Counted from the first letter of the stretch, positions 47,048-55,823 are shown. The stretch is 64,000 nt of DNA from Rhodoplanes serenus (GCA_009720755.1 WNKV01000002.1:248001-312000), one strand, 5' to 3'. The notes: generated by a model not told the origin, from the sequence alone. Made by a program: numbers and translations.

Positions 47048-48340
47048 TCAGCGCCGCGCCGCGTCCTCGGCCAGCACGAAATCCACCGCGGCGCCGATAT
47101 CGGCGAACATCCGGTCCGGCACGTCGCCGGCGATCTTGCCGGTGCCGCGGCAGCCGTGGCCGGTGGCCACGCCATAGGCGCGCAGGCCCATCGCGTGGGC
47201 GGCCGCCATGTCGCGGCCGCTGTCGCCGATCATCCAGGCCCGCGCCGGATCGATCGGCAGCTCGGTCAGCGCCCGGCGGAACAGCAGCGTGCCGGGCTTG
47301 CGGCAGTCGCACCGGATGGTCAGCTCCGGCACGCCGTCCGGGAGCGGCCCCGGATGGTGCGGGCAGACATAGATGCGGTCGAGAATGCCGCCGTCCTCGG
47401 CGAGCCGCGCCTCCAGCCGGCCGAGAATGCGGTCGAGCTGGTCGAGACTCACGGTGCCGCGGGCGACCTGCGCCCGGTTGGTGATCGCCACGACGAGGAA
47501 GCCGGCCGCGCGCGCCCGGGCCAGCGCCGCCCCGGCGCCGTCCACCATCACCAGGTCGTCGGGCGAAAGCGTGCCCCGCGGGCCGGGCTCGTGGTTGAGC
47601 ACGCCGTCGACGTCGACCAGCAGGGCGGGGCGGGGGTGCTCGCGCCGGAGCCCGGCGGGCCGGCCGGCCGCGAGGTCCGCCTCGGCGGCGGCGACATCGG
47701 CCGGGCCGTCGAGCCGGCGGATATACTCGGTCGTGGGATGGCAGGCGATCGTCTCGCCGGCGGCCATCAGGGCCGGCACCGCGTCGCGCAGCAGATCGGG
47801 GCGGTGGCCCGGCAGCCGCAGGCGGTCGACGAGGTCCGGCCGGGCGAGCCAGAGACCGGAGGGCGCCAGGTTGCGCTGGTCTTGCGGGTCCGGCCGGTCG
47901 TGCGGGAACACCGCCACCAGCCGGCCGTCGCGCTCGGCGACGAGATCGCTGTCGCGGGGCCGGGCGACCGGCTGGACGACCGCCGTCAGGGCGGCGGCGA
48001 GGGCCGCGTGGGTGTCGCGCACGGGGCCGAGGGCGACATCGAACAGCACCGGCCCGTCGACCACCAGGATCGCACCGTCCGCGGGCATTTGCCCGGCCGC
48101 CGGCACCGGCTCGATGGCGAGGCCGAACGTCCGCGCCCTGTCGGCAACCGTGGCGACGAGCCGGGCCGCCTCGGCGGGCTCCGGCGCCAGCAGGCCGACC
48201 CGGCCGATGCCCATGCGGGCCAGCGCCCCCACCTGGTGGAGCAGTACGGGCTCGCCCGCGACCGGCCGCAGCAGCGCCGCGGCCGCGACTTCCGACGCGC
48301 CGCCCGCGGGTGCGCCGCCCGCCACGATGATCGCCTGCAT
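47048..48340 (-). CDS. Fusion of a degenerate nucleotidyltransferase domain to heptose 1,7-bisphosphate 7-phosphatase (GmhB)
   Basis: A 430-residue protein. Residues 1-225 look like a sugar-nucleotidyltransferase fold (MQAIIVAGGAPAGGASEVAA), but the GxGTRL signature and catalytic Lys are missing. Residues 238-430 are a GmhB-type HAD phosphatase: D243 and D245 in LLVDVDGVLN, TNRAQVARG, GDSGRDM, and the zinc site C326, H328, C344, C346 in CPHHPG...RCDCRKPG. GmhB removes the 7-phosphate between the two HldE steps, so it completes the ADP-heptose pathway. It lies head-on to hldE (3 bases apart). N-terminal part may be regulatory or a pseudoenzyme. Confidence 0.85.
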   Translation of the reverse strand: MQAIIVAGGAPAGGASEVAAAALLRPVAGEPVLLHQVGALARMGIGRVGLLAPEPAEAARLVATVADRARTFGLAIEPVPAAGQMPADGAILVVDGPVLFDVALGPVRDTHAALAAALTAVVQPVARPRDSDLVAERDGRLVAVFPHDRPDPQDQRNLAPSGLWLARPDLVDRLRLPGHRPDLLRDAVPALMAAGETIACHPTTEYIRRLDGPADVAAAEADLAAGRPAGLRREHPRPALLVDVDGVLNHEPGPRGTLSPDDLVMVDGAGAALARARAAGFLVVAITNRAQVARGTVSLDQLDRILGRLEARLAEDGGILDRIYVCPHHPGPLPDGVPELTIRCDCRKPGTLLFRRALTELPIDPARAWMIGDSGRDMAAAHAMGLRAYGVATGHGCRGTGKIAGDVPDRMFADIGAAVDFVLAEDAARR

Positions 48341-48557
48341 GGTCGTGCTCCGGAGGGTCGAGGGGCGGGGACGGCCGGGCGGTTCACCACGCCGCGGGAG
48401 GCGGTTTCCGTTCCGGCCGAAAATGCCTTAAGCAGTCGCCGGCGGGTTGGGAACCCCCTTCCGGCTGCATCGGCGGCGGTGCGCCCGGCACGATGATGCG
48501 TCCGGCACGATTCGGCTCCCGCTCCGATCGTGCGCTCCAGCTCACCCGTGGTCTCGC

Positions 48558-49976
48558 ATGGCTCGTCCGAAGATCATTCCCCTGTTGCTCGCCGGCGGCT
48601 CCGGCACCCGCCTCTGGCCGGTGTCGCGCGACGCCATGCCCAAGCAGTTCCTGCCCCTGGTCGGCGAACGCTCGACCTACCAGCAGGCGCTGGCCCGGGT
48701 TTCGTCGCCGGCCCTGTTCGCTCCGCCCATCGTGATGACGGCGAGCGACTTCCGTTTCTTCGCCCGCAGCCAGGCCGAGGCGCTGGGCATCGACGCCACC
48801 GTGGTGCTAGAGCCGATGCGGCGCGATTCGGGGCCCGCCATCGCGGCCGGCGCGGCGCTCGCCCGCCGGCGCGACCCCGATGCGGTCGTCCTGGCGATCG
48901 CGGCCGACCACGTCATTCTCGATCAGGAGCTGTTCGAGGCCACCTGCGCGGCCGGGCTCGAAGCCGCGGTGGCCGGTCACATCGTCACCTTCGGGATCGC
49001 CCCGTCGGCCCCGAAGACGAGCTACGGCTACATCCGCCGCGGCGCCCCGCTGGGGCCGGCCGGCGTCGCGGCCGTCGATGCCTTCGTGGAGAAGCCGGAC
49101 GCCGCCACCGCGGCCCGCTACGTCGCCGACGGCTACCTGTGGAACTCCGGCAACTTCCTGTTCGGTGCCGAGACGCTGCTCGCCGAGCTCGGCCGCTTCG
49201 AGCCCGAGATGGCGCGCGCCGTCGAAGGCGCGGTCGAAGAGGCCGCGCCCGATCTCGGCTTCGTCCGCCTCAATGCGGAAGCGTTCGGCCGGGCGCCGCA
49301 GAAGTCGATCGACTATGCGGTGATGGAGCGCACCGACAAGGCCGCGGTGGTCGAGGGCCGCTTCCGCTGGTCCGACATCGGGAGCTGGGACGCGGTGTTC
49401 GACATCGCGCCGCGTGACGACGCCGGCAATGTGACGTCGGGGCCGGTCGCCACCATGGACGCCGAGGGCTGCGTCATCCATGCCGAGGACCGCCTGACGG
49501 TGGCGCTCGGCGTCAAGGATCTGGTCGTGGTCACCACGCCGGACGCCGTGCTGGTGCTGCCGCGCGACCGCGCCGAGGACGTCAAGCCGCTGGTCGCCCG
49601 CCTCAAGGCCGAGCGGCGCAACGAGGCGACCGAGCACCGGCTGTGCCACCGGCCGTGGGGGCACTACGACTCCCTCGATCGCGGCGCCCGCTATCAGGTG
49701 AAGCGCATCGTGGTGTCGCCCGGCGCCCAGCTCTCGCTCCAGCGCCATTATCACCGCGCCGAGCACTGGGTGGTGGTGCGTGGCACCGCCGAGGTGACCA
49801 CCGGCGACAACAACGCCATCGTGCACGAGAACGAGTCGGTGTTCATCCCGATCGGCGCCGTTCATCGGCTGGCCAATCCGGGCAAGATCCCATTGGAGCT
49901 GATCGAGGTGCAGACCGGCAGCTATCTGGGCGAGGACGACATTGTCCGCCTCGACGACGTCTACCGGCGCGACTGA
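48558..49976 (+). CDS. manC: Mannose-1-phosphate guanylyltransferase / mannose-6-phosphate isomerase
   Basis: A 472-residue bifunctional enzyme. Guanylyltransferase domain with LLAGGSGTRLWPVSR near residue 9, FVEKPDAATAARYV and FRWSDIGSWDAV. C-terminal cupin-type isomerase domain (about 350-472): RPWGHYDSLDRGARYQVKRIVVSPGAQLSLQRHYHRAEHWVVVRGTAEV. Makes GDP-mannose for exopolysaccharide or LPS. An in-frame upstream start lies in a non-coding-looking region; the ATG at 48558 fits the family N-terminus. Confidence 0.95.
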   Translation: MARPKIIPLLLAGGSGTRLWPVSRDAMPKQFLPLVGERSTYQQALARVSSPALFAPPIVMTASDFRFFARSQAEALGIDATVVLEPMRRDSGPAIAAGAALARRRDPDAVVLAIAADHVILDQELFEATCAAGLEAAVAGHIVTFGIAPSAPKTSYGYIRRGAPLGPAGVAAVDAFVEKPDAATAARYVADGYLWNSGNFLFGAETLLAELGRFEPEMARAVEGAVEEAAPDLGFVRLNAEAFGRAPQKSIDYAVMERTDKAAVVEGRFRWSDIGSWDAVFDIAPRDDAGNVTSGPVATMDAEGCVIHAEDRLTVALGVKDLVVVTTPDAVLVLPRDRAEDVKPLVARLKAERRNEATEHRLCHRPWGHYDSLDRGARYQVKRIVVSPGAQLSLQRHYHRAEHWVVVRGTAEVTTGDNNAIVHENESVFIPIGAVHRLANPGKIPLELIEVQTGSYLGEDDIVRLDDVYRRD

Positions 49977-49996
49977 CGCCGGGGTCGGACGGGCTG

Positions 49997-50055
49997 TCAG
50001 GCCGGGCGCAGGCCGAACAGCGCGTCCTCGACCTCGGTGCAGATCGCGTGCCCGC
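49997..50055 (-). pseudogene. Duplicated 3' fragment of gmhA
   Basis: This stretch repeats the last 60 bases of gmhA (50084-50143) with a handful of changes. It decodes on the minus strand as GHAICTEVEDALFGLRPA followed by a stop, versus AHAICTCVEDALFGPRPA in the intact gene. The two copies are 87 bases apart, a multiple of three, so read-through of the gmhA stop would stay in frame. It is a relic of a tandem duplication or a second gmhA copy, now without a start. Confidence 0.75.
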
Positions 50056-50083
50056 GCACGCGCCGGTCGTTGATCCGTCCCGA

Positions 50084-50683
50084 TCAGGCCGGGCGCGGGC
50101 CGAACAGTGCGTCCTCGACGCAGGTACAGATCGCGTGCGCCGCGACGATGTGGATCTGCTGAATGAGGGGCGTCTTGTCGGTCGGCGCCGCGAGCACGTG
50201 ATCGCACAGTGCCGTCATCTCGGACGGCTTGTTGCCGGTGAAGCCGATGGTGACGACACCGAGCCCGCGGGCGGCCTTCAGGGCGGCCAGCACATTGGGC
50301 GAGCGGCCCGAGGTGGAGATCGCGATCAGCACGTCGCCGGCGCGCGCGAGCCCGCGCACTTGGCGCTCGAACAGCTGATCGAAGCCGAAATCGTTGCCGA
50401 CGGCGGTGAGCACCGAGGTATCGGTGGTCAGCGCCACGGCGGCCAGCGGCGCGCGGTCGAAGTTCATCCGCGACAGGAACTCGGCCGCGATGTGCTGGGC
50501 GTCGGCGGCGCTGCCGCCGTTGCCGCACAGCAGCACCTTGCCGCCGGCCCGATACGAGCGGGTGATCGCCGCCGCGATCGCCGCCACGCTGGCGATCAGC
50601 GCCGGATCGGCCGCGGCCCGCTCCATCGCGTCGCGGGAATGCTGGAAATGCGCCGCGATCGAGTCTCGGGCCGGGTCCGTCAT
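50084..50683 (-). CDS. gmhA: Sedoheptulose 7-phosphate (phosphoheptose) isomerase
   Basis: A 199-residue SIS-domain isomerase starting MTDPARDSIAAHF. The SIS core is KVLLCGNGGSAADAQHIAAEFLSR (about 49-72) and AISTSGRSPNVLAALKAARGLGVVTIGFTGN. H-x-x-A at IHIVAAHAICT is the second catalytic region. It makes D-glycero-D-manno-heptose 7-phosphate, the substrate of HldE, so with hldE, gmhB and rfaD the whole ADP-heptose path is in this window. The gene faces manC. Its 3' end is partly duplicated immediately downstream. Confidence 0.93.
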   Translation of the reverse strand: MTDPARDSIAAHFQHSRDAMERAAADPALIASVAAIAAAITRSYRAGGKVLLCGNGGSAADAQHIAAEFLSRMNFDRAPLAAVALTTDTSVLTAVGNDFGFDQLFERQVRGLARAGDVLIAISTSGRSPNVLAALKAARGLGVVTIGFTGNKPSEMTALCDHVLAAPTDKTPLIQQIHIVAAHAICTCVEDALFGPRPA

Positions 50684-50781
50684 GGCGCTCTCCTGGTCGG
50701 GCCGGGGGTCGCCGCAGCGGCCCGGTCTAGGCGCCGGGATAAAGCGACCCTGCCGCCGGCCCGTCAAGGGCTCGCCCGGAA

Positions 50782-50875
50782 TCCGATCCAGCCGGATCGG
50801 ACACCGCTCTAGAAGTCCTTACGTGATCGCATTTTCGACGGCGAACCGGCGTCCACTTCGCCGGACAATGCGCTC
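50782..50875 (-). repeat. Dispersed repeat (family B), copy 2
   Basis: Reverse complement of 42233-42336 with around 80-85 percent identity by eye: it reads ccgatccagccggatcgg, then acaccgctctaga, then gatcgcattttcgacggcgaaccggcgtccacttcgccgg. The hairpin end lies toward gmhA. It occupies most of the 300-base region between gmhA and the following membrane protein gene. Confidence 0.8.
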
Positions 50876-50946
50876 GCCCGATCGCGGCCGGACCAGGGGC
50901 TCGCCCGCCGCGTGTGCCGAGCGAGAAATTCGTTTACGTCAGGCTG

Positions 50947-50971
50947 CTAGAGCATTGTCCGGCGAGGTGGA
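50947..50971 (+). repeat. Dispersed repeat (family B), truncated copy 3
   Basis: ctagagcattgtccggcgag then gtgga; this matches the start of copy 1 (agagcattttccggcgaagtgga) and then breaks off into aggagatcgcATG. The fragment's end therefore overlaps the ribosome-binding site (GGAGGAG at about 50969) of the membrane protein gene at 50981. Confidence 0.6.
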
Positions 50972-50980
50972 GGAGATCGC

Positions 50981-52030
50981 ATGACGGCGAGGTCGGGGGC
51001 GGGCGGGCGCTCCACCGACGAGACCGAGGCAGGCCCGGCGCTGCGGCCGGCGCTGCGGCGCGCCGCCATCGTCACCGTGGTGCTCGCCGGGTTGTCGCTG
51101 CTCGCCGCCATCATCGCTCTCGGGGCGCGGAACGAGCTCGGCAAGGCGCTCCAGGTGCCGGCCGCCACGCTCGCCGGCTTGGTGCTGTTGGTGGTCGCCT
51201 TCGCGACCCTCAACTACGCGATCCGGATCTGGCGCTTCGTGTTCCTCGCTCGCCGGCTCGGCCTGTCGGCCGGGGTCGGGGCCATGTCGGTGTTCTACGT
51301 CGCCGGCTTCGCCCTCACCATGTCGCCCGGCAAGGTCGGCGAGATGGCGCGGCTGTGGTTCCTCAAGCGCCGCTACGGCTTCGACTACCGTCGTGGGGTG
51401 GCGCTCCAGCTCGGCGACCGCATCGGCGACGTCTACGCCATGCTGCTCCTGTGCCTCGCCGGGCTCGCCGGCTTCGAGCCTTATCGGGGCGCCGTGTTCG
51501 CCGTGCTGGTGGCGGCGCTCGCCGGCACCGCGCTGCTGGTGCGGCCGCGGCTCCTCGTCGCCGGCATCGGTGCAGCCTACGGCGTCGTCCGCCGCAAGCC
51601 GCGCCTGTTCGTGGCGCTGCGCCACATGGTGCGCCATACCGCCCTGGTGATGCGCGGCGGCGTGTTCGTGCCGGCGCTGGCGCTCGGCGTCGTCTCCTGG
51701 CTCGCCGAGGCGGTGTCGCTGTGGCTGGTGCTCCACCTGCTCGGCACCCCGGTCGATCTCCTCGCGGCGACCTTCGTGTTCGCCTTCGCGGCGGTGGCGG
51801 GCGGCCTCACCATGGCGCCCGGGGGCGTCGGCGGCTTCGAGATCGTCATGGTGATGCTGCTCGGCCTCCAGGGCGTGCCGACCGACATGGCGGTGGTGGC
51901 CACCGCGGTGGTGCGGCTCGGCACCGTCTGGTACGGCACCGTCGCGGGCTTCCTCGCGGTGCCGGTGGCGCTGCGAATGTCGGCGCCGCCGTCGGCTGTT
52001 CCGGCCGCGCTGGCACAGCCGACCATCTGA
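50981..52030 (+). CDS. Lysylphosphatidylglycerol synthase transmembrane-like (UPF0104) protein
   Basis: A 349-residue membrane protein with seven or eight hydrophobic segments. Features of this group are AIRIWRFVFLARRLGLSAGVGAMSVFYVAGFALTMSPGKVGEMARLWFL, QLGDRIGDVYAMLLLC, and GGLTMAPGGVGGFEIVMVMLL. Sister of the hpnL product at 27264. It heads a tight run with the DprE1-like and DprE2-like genes, 108 bases from the first, so a lipid-linked arabinose precursor may be its cargo. RBS GGAGGAG, partly from repeat B. Confidence 0.82.
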   Translation: MTARSGAGGRSTDETEAGPALRPALRRAAIVTVVLAGLSLLAAIIALGARNELGKALQVPAATLAGLVLLVVAFATLNYAIRIWRFVFLARRLGLSAGVGAMSVFYVAGFALTMSPGKVGEMARLWFLKRRYGFDYRRGVALQLGDRIGDVYAMLLLCLAGLAGFEPYRGAVFAVLVAALAGTALLVRPRLLVAGIGAAYGVVRRKPRLFVALRHMVRHTALVMRGGVFVPALALGVVSWLAEAVSLWLVLHLLGTPVDLLAATFVFAFAAVAGGLTMAPGGVGGFEIVMVMLLGLQGVPTDMAVVATAVVRLGTVWYGTVAGFLAVPVALRMSAPPSAVPAALAQPTI

Positions 52031-52138
52031 CCGGAGGGGCGGGCGTCCGATGCATCCACACAATCGCCCGGAACGCGCCGTAGCCGCGGGGGCTGCCCCG
52101 GGCACCGTTTCGCGAGGGGCCGGAGACTTCGTCCGATC

Positions 52139-53503
52139 ATGAGCACTGCGCCCGCCAGTCCCGCGCCGAGTGCCTCGCCGCGCCCGGTCCCGATGTCGTC
52201 CTGGGGGCGGCGGACCCGCACGTCGCACATGGTGACGCGCCCGGCCTTCCTGGACGACGCCACCGCGCAGGTGGCGACGCCCGGCACGGCTCCGGTTGCG
52301 CCGCTGCTCGCCCGCGGGCTCGGCCGCTCCTATGGCGACGTCTGCCTGAATACCGACGGGCGTCTGCTGATCACCGATCGGCTCGACCGCATCCAGTGGC
52401 TCGATGTGGAGGCCGGCGTAGTGCGCGCCGAGGCCGGCATCAGCCTCGACCGGCTGCTGCGGGTGATCGTCCCGCGCGGCCTGTTCCTGCCGGTGACGCC
52501 CGGCACCAAGTTCGTCACCCTCGGCGGTGCCGTCGCCAACGACGTCCATGGCAAGAACCACGAGACCGCCGGCACCTTCGGGTCGCATGTCCTGCGCCTC
52601 GGCCTGGTGCGCTCGACCGGCGAGGCGCTGACGCTGTCGCGCGACGAGAACGCCGCGCTGTTCGCCGCCACCATCGGCGGGCTCGGGCTCACCGGCTTCA
52701 TCGCCTGGGTGGAGCTGCGGCTGGTGCCGATCCGCTCCGCCCTGCTGGAGACCGAGACGCTGGCGGTGCGCGACCTCGACGACTTCTTCCGCATCGCCGA
52801 GGCGAGCGCCGAGTGGCCCTTCACGGTCGCCTGGGTGGACTGCTTCGCGCCGGCGCGCGAGCTCGGCCGCGGCCTGTTCATGCGCAGCCGCTGGGCCGAG
52901 ACCGGCGGCCTCTCCGCCCACCGTGCGGCCCGCGGGCCGGCGCTGCCGGAGCTGCCCGGCGTGGTGCTGAACAGCCTGACGCTGCGCGCCTTCAACGCGC
53001 TCTACCGGCGGCGCCCCCATGCGCTCGGCCGGCGCACGCAGCACTACGACCCGGCGTTCTATCCGCTCGATGCGCTGTCCGGCTGGAACCGGCTCTATGG
53101 CCGGCGCGGCTTCTATCAGCACCAGTCGGCGGTGCCGGCCGCGGTGGCGCCCGACACCGTCCGGCGGCTCTTGGAGACCACGGCGGCGCAGCGCCAGGGC
53201 TCGTTCCTGGCCGTGCTCAAGCGGCTCGGCGGCGTGTCCTCGCCGGGCGTGCTGTCGTTCCCGATCGAGGGCGCGACGCTGGCGCTCGACTTCCCCGACA
53301 GGGGCGAGCGCACCCGCCGCCTGATGCTGGCGCTCGCCGAGCAGGCGACGGCGGCGGGTGGTCGCCTCTACCCGGCCAAGGACGCCGTGATGAGCCCCGA
53401 GATGTTCCGCGCCGGCTTTCCGCGTTGGCGCGAGGTGGAGGCGTGGCGCGATCCCGCCTTCGGCTCCGACTTCTGGCGGCGGGTGACCGGAGACGCCGCA
53501 TGA
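52139..53503 (+). CDS. Decaprenylphosphoryl-beta-D-ribose 2'-oxidase-like FAD oxidoreductase (DprE1-like)
   Basis: A 454-residue VAO-type flavoprotein. PP-loop LLARGLGRSYGDVCLNTDG (57-75), second FAD motif GGAVANDVHGKNHETAGTFGSHVLRLGLV, and near the C-terminus VLKRLGGVSSPGVLSFPIEGATLALDFPD with the conserved Lys. These match mycobacterial DprE1, which oxidises the ribose C2' of polyprenyl-phospho-ribose before DprE2 reduces it to arabinose. Adjacent to a DprE2-like gene, with an ATGA overlap, and near a UbiA-type gene. Polyprenyl length in this organism is unknown. Confidence 0.88.
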   Translation: MSTAPASPAPSASPRPVPMSSWGRRTRTSHMVTRPAFLDDATAQVATPGTAPVAPLLARGLGRSYGDVCLNTDGRLLITDRLDRIQWLDVEAGVVRAEAGISLDRLLRVIVPRGLFLPVTPGTKFVTLGGAVANDVHGKNHETAGTFGSHVLRLGLVRSTGEALTLSRDENAALFAATIGGLGLTGFIAWVELRLVPIRSALLETETLAVRDLDDFFRIAEASAEWPFTVAWVDCFAPARELGRGLFMRSRWAETGGLSAHRAARGPALPELPGVVLNSLTLRAFNALYRRRPHALGRRTQHYDPAFYPLDALSGWNRLYGRRGFYQHQSAVPAAVAPDTVRRLLETTAAQRQGSFLAVLKRLGGVSSPGVLSFPIEGATLALDFPDRGERTRRLMLALAEQATAAGGRLYPAKDAVMSPEMFRAGFPRWREVEAWRDPAFGSDFWRRVTGDAA

Positions 53504-54246
53504 GCGCGCCCTGCCGTATTCTGATTCTCGGCGCCGGCTCGGCCATCGCCCAGGGTTATGCGCGTGCCCGCGCGGTGCGCGGGGCGAGCTTCGTGCTGGT
53601 CGGCCTCAACGCCACGCGGCTCGCCGCCATCGCCGACGACCTGCGCGCCTGCGGGGCGCAGGGCACCGAGGTGGTGACCGCCGACCTCGCCGATCTCGCC
53701 GGCATCGAGACGCGCGCCGCCGATCTGCGGGCGTCGTTCGGCGAGCCCGACGAGGTGCTGATCGCCTATGGCGAGCTCGGCGACCAGGCGGAGAGCGAGT
53801 GCGACCTCGACGCGGCGCGCCGCGCCATCGATGTGAACTTCACCAGCGTGGCGCTGTGGGTGCTGGCGCTCTTGAAGAACCGGCCCCCGCAGGTGCCGCT
53901 GTCGATCGCGGCGATCGGTTCGGTGGCGGGCGACCGCGGCCGTGCCTCGAACTTCGTCTACGGCTCCGCCAAGGGCGGGCTCGACCGCTTTCTCGAAGGG
54001 CTGGCGCAGAAGCACGCCGGCACGCCGGTTCACGTCCTCACCGTCAAGCCGGGCTTCGTCGACAGCCCGATGACCGACGGGCTCGCCAAAGGGCCGCTGT
54101 TCGCCAGCCCCGAGGCCGTGGGTGCTGCGATCGCGCGGGCCGTCGAGAAGCGCCGCCGGGTGGTCTACGTGCCGTGGTTCTGGTGGGGCATCATGACGAT
54201 CATCCGCCACCTGCCGTGGGTGGTGTTCCGCCGGCTGCGGATCTGA
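53500..54246 (+). CDS. DprE2-like short-chain dehydrogenase (decaprenylphosphoryl-2-keto-ribose reductase-like)
   Basis: A 248-residue SDR. NAD-binding ILILGAGSAIAQGYARA near residue 7 and catalytic Tyr-x3-Lys in FVYGSAKGGLDRF. It has an inner-membrane-type C-terminal helical hairpin (WFWWGIMTIIRHLPWVVFRRL), as in DprE2, suggesting membrane attachment. It should reduce the keto intermediate to polyprenyl-phospho-arabinose with DprE1. Overlaps the upstream gene by ATGA. Confidence 0.85.
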   Translation: MSAPCRILILGAGSAIAQGYARARAVRGASFVLVGLNATRLAAIADDLRACGAQGTEVVTADLADLAGIETRAADLRASFGEPDEVLIAYGELGDQAESECDLDAARRAIDVNFTSVALWVLALLKNRPPQVPLSIAAIGSVAGDRGRASNFVYGSAKGGLDRFLEGLAQKHAGTPVHVLTVKPGFVDSPMTDGLAKGPLFASPEAVGAAIARAVEKRRRVVYVPWFWWGIMTIIRHLPWVVFRRLRI

Positions 54247-54259
54247 GTCGCGCGACCGC

Positions 54260-55723
54260 TCAGATCGCCAGGAAGAAGACAACGCCGACGACGGCGCCGA
54301 GCAGCAGGCTGGTGCGGTCCTTCAGCGCGAACACGACGGGGTCGTCGTCGAGCTCGCGGCGGTGCGACAGGAGCCAGATCCGGCACAGCCACAGCGACAT
54401 CAGCACCGGCACCGCATAGAGCCAGTATTGCCGCTGGTAGAAGCCGGAGGGTGCGGCGTCCTCGGCCAGATACAGCAGCATGATCACCAGCGCGACGAGC
54501 CCCGAGCCGACCCCGAACACCAGCGTCAGCGGCCAGTCGTCGCCGCGATAGCCGCGGCCGGCGATCTCGTCCCCGTCGCTCCGTGCCGCCGCCCGCATCA
54601 CCTCGGCGTGGCGCTTGGCGAGCGCCAGCGACACGAAGAACGCGAACGAGAACGACAGGAGCCACGGCGACTGCCGAATTTCCAGCACCGCGGCCCCCAT
54701 GGCGACCCGCAGGGTGAACAGGCCGCCGATCAGCACCGCATCGAGCAGCGGCTCGCGCTTGAGGCCGAACGAGTAGGCCAGCGTGAGCACCAGATAGGCG
54801 AGGAGCAGCGCCGCGAAGCCGGGCGACAGCAGGGCGCCGGCCGCGATCGCCACGGCGATCATCAGCGGCGCGGCGGCGAGCCCGGCGGCGAGCGGCAAGG
54901 CGCCGCTGGCGAACGGACGGTGCCGCTTGGTCGGGTGGCGGCGGTCGGCGGCGAGATCGGCGAGGTCGTTGACCAGATAGGTGCCGGAGACCATCAGCGA
55001 CAGCAGCAGGAAGCCCGCCGTGGCGGTGGCGATCTGCACCGGGTCGGTGAAGGCGTGGCCGACGAACAGCGGCACGAACAGGAGGATGTTCTTCGACCAC
55101 TGGTGCGGCCGCAGCGCCTTCAGCCACAGGCGGGCGCCGTGGCGTGACCGGGCCAGCGTCGCCAGCACCGGCGTGCCGCAGCGCTCCACCTCGGCGGCGA
55201 CCGCGCGCGCGACGTCGCACAGCACGGCGCCGCGGGCGGCCGCGAACAGCGGCAGGTCGGCCGGGCTGTCGCCGGCATAGAGGAAGCCGTCCGGGAAGCG
55301 CCCGCGCAGATGCGCGAGCTTGGCGTCGCCCTTGAGGTTGCGCACGCCGTCGCTGCCGGTCGCCGTGTCGAAGACGCCGAGCGCCGCCGCGACGCCGTCG
55401 GCGATCGCCTGGTCGGCCGCGGTGACGAGATGCACGGCGCGGCCGCGGGCCCGTTCGGTGCGGATCAGCGCCACCAGGTCCTCGCGCCATGGCATGTCGG
55501 CCACATCGAGGAGAGCGTCGCCGGCGAGGCGGCGCTTGAAGGCGGCACGATCGCCGATGCGGCGCAGCGCGCCGGCGGCAGCGAGCGGCTTGCGGAACAG
55601 CAGCACCGCGAAGCACTCGACCAGCGAGTCGCCGAGGAGAAGCGTGCCGTCGAGGTCGACCACCAGCGGCAGGGCGGGATCGGCGGCGAGGCCGCGATGT
55701 GCTTCGGTGGTGGGCTCCAGCAT
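54260..55723 (-). CDS. HAD phosphatase - UbiA prenyltransferase fusion (polyprenyl-phosphoribose synthase-like)
   Basis: A 487-residue fusion. Residues 1-190 are a HAD-type phosphatase (D23, D25 in VVDLDGTLLLGDS, later GDSPADLPLF). Residues 200-487 are a UbiA-like integral membrane domain with eight or nine segments and the allylic-diphosphate motif NDLADLAADRRHP (NDxxDxxxD). Fused forms occur for the ribosyl-5-phosphate transfer onto polyprenyl phosphate, and the HAD part could remove the 5-phosphate afterward. This would give the substrate of DprE1. It converges with the DprE2-like gene. Confidence 0.85.
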   Translation of the reverse strand: MLEPTTEAHRGLAADPALPLVVDLDGTLLLGDSLVECFAVLLFRKPLAAAGALRRIGDRAAFKRRLAGDALLDVADMPWREDLVALIRTERARGRAVHLVTAADQAIADGVAAALGVFDTATGSDGVRNLKGDAKLAHLRGRFPDGFLYAGDSPADLPLFAAARGAVLCDVARAVAAEVERCGTPVLATLARSRHGARLWLKALRPHQWSKNILLFVPLFVGHAFTDPVQIATATAGFLLLSLMVSGTYLVNDLADLAADRRHPTKRHRPFASGALPLAAGLAAAPLMIAVAIAAGALLSPGFAALLLAYLVLTLAYSFGLKREPLLDAVLIGGLFTLRVAMGAAVLEIRQSPWLLSFSFAFFVSLALAKRHAEVMRAAARSDGDEIAGRGYRGDDWPLTLVFGVGSGLVALVIMLLYLAEDAAPSGFYQRQYWLYAVPVLMSLWLCRIWLLSHRRELDDDPVVFALKDRTSLLLGAVVGVVFFLAI

Positions 55724-55823
55724 GGCCAGGTCCGTCGCCTCGGAGGACGGGCCTCGCCCGTGCGGCGGACTATAGCAAGCCGGGTCTTAAGGGCCAGTAA
55801 GAGCGGTGGTGGCCGCCCGCGGG

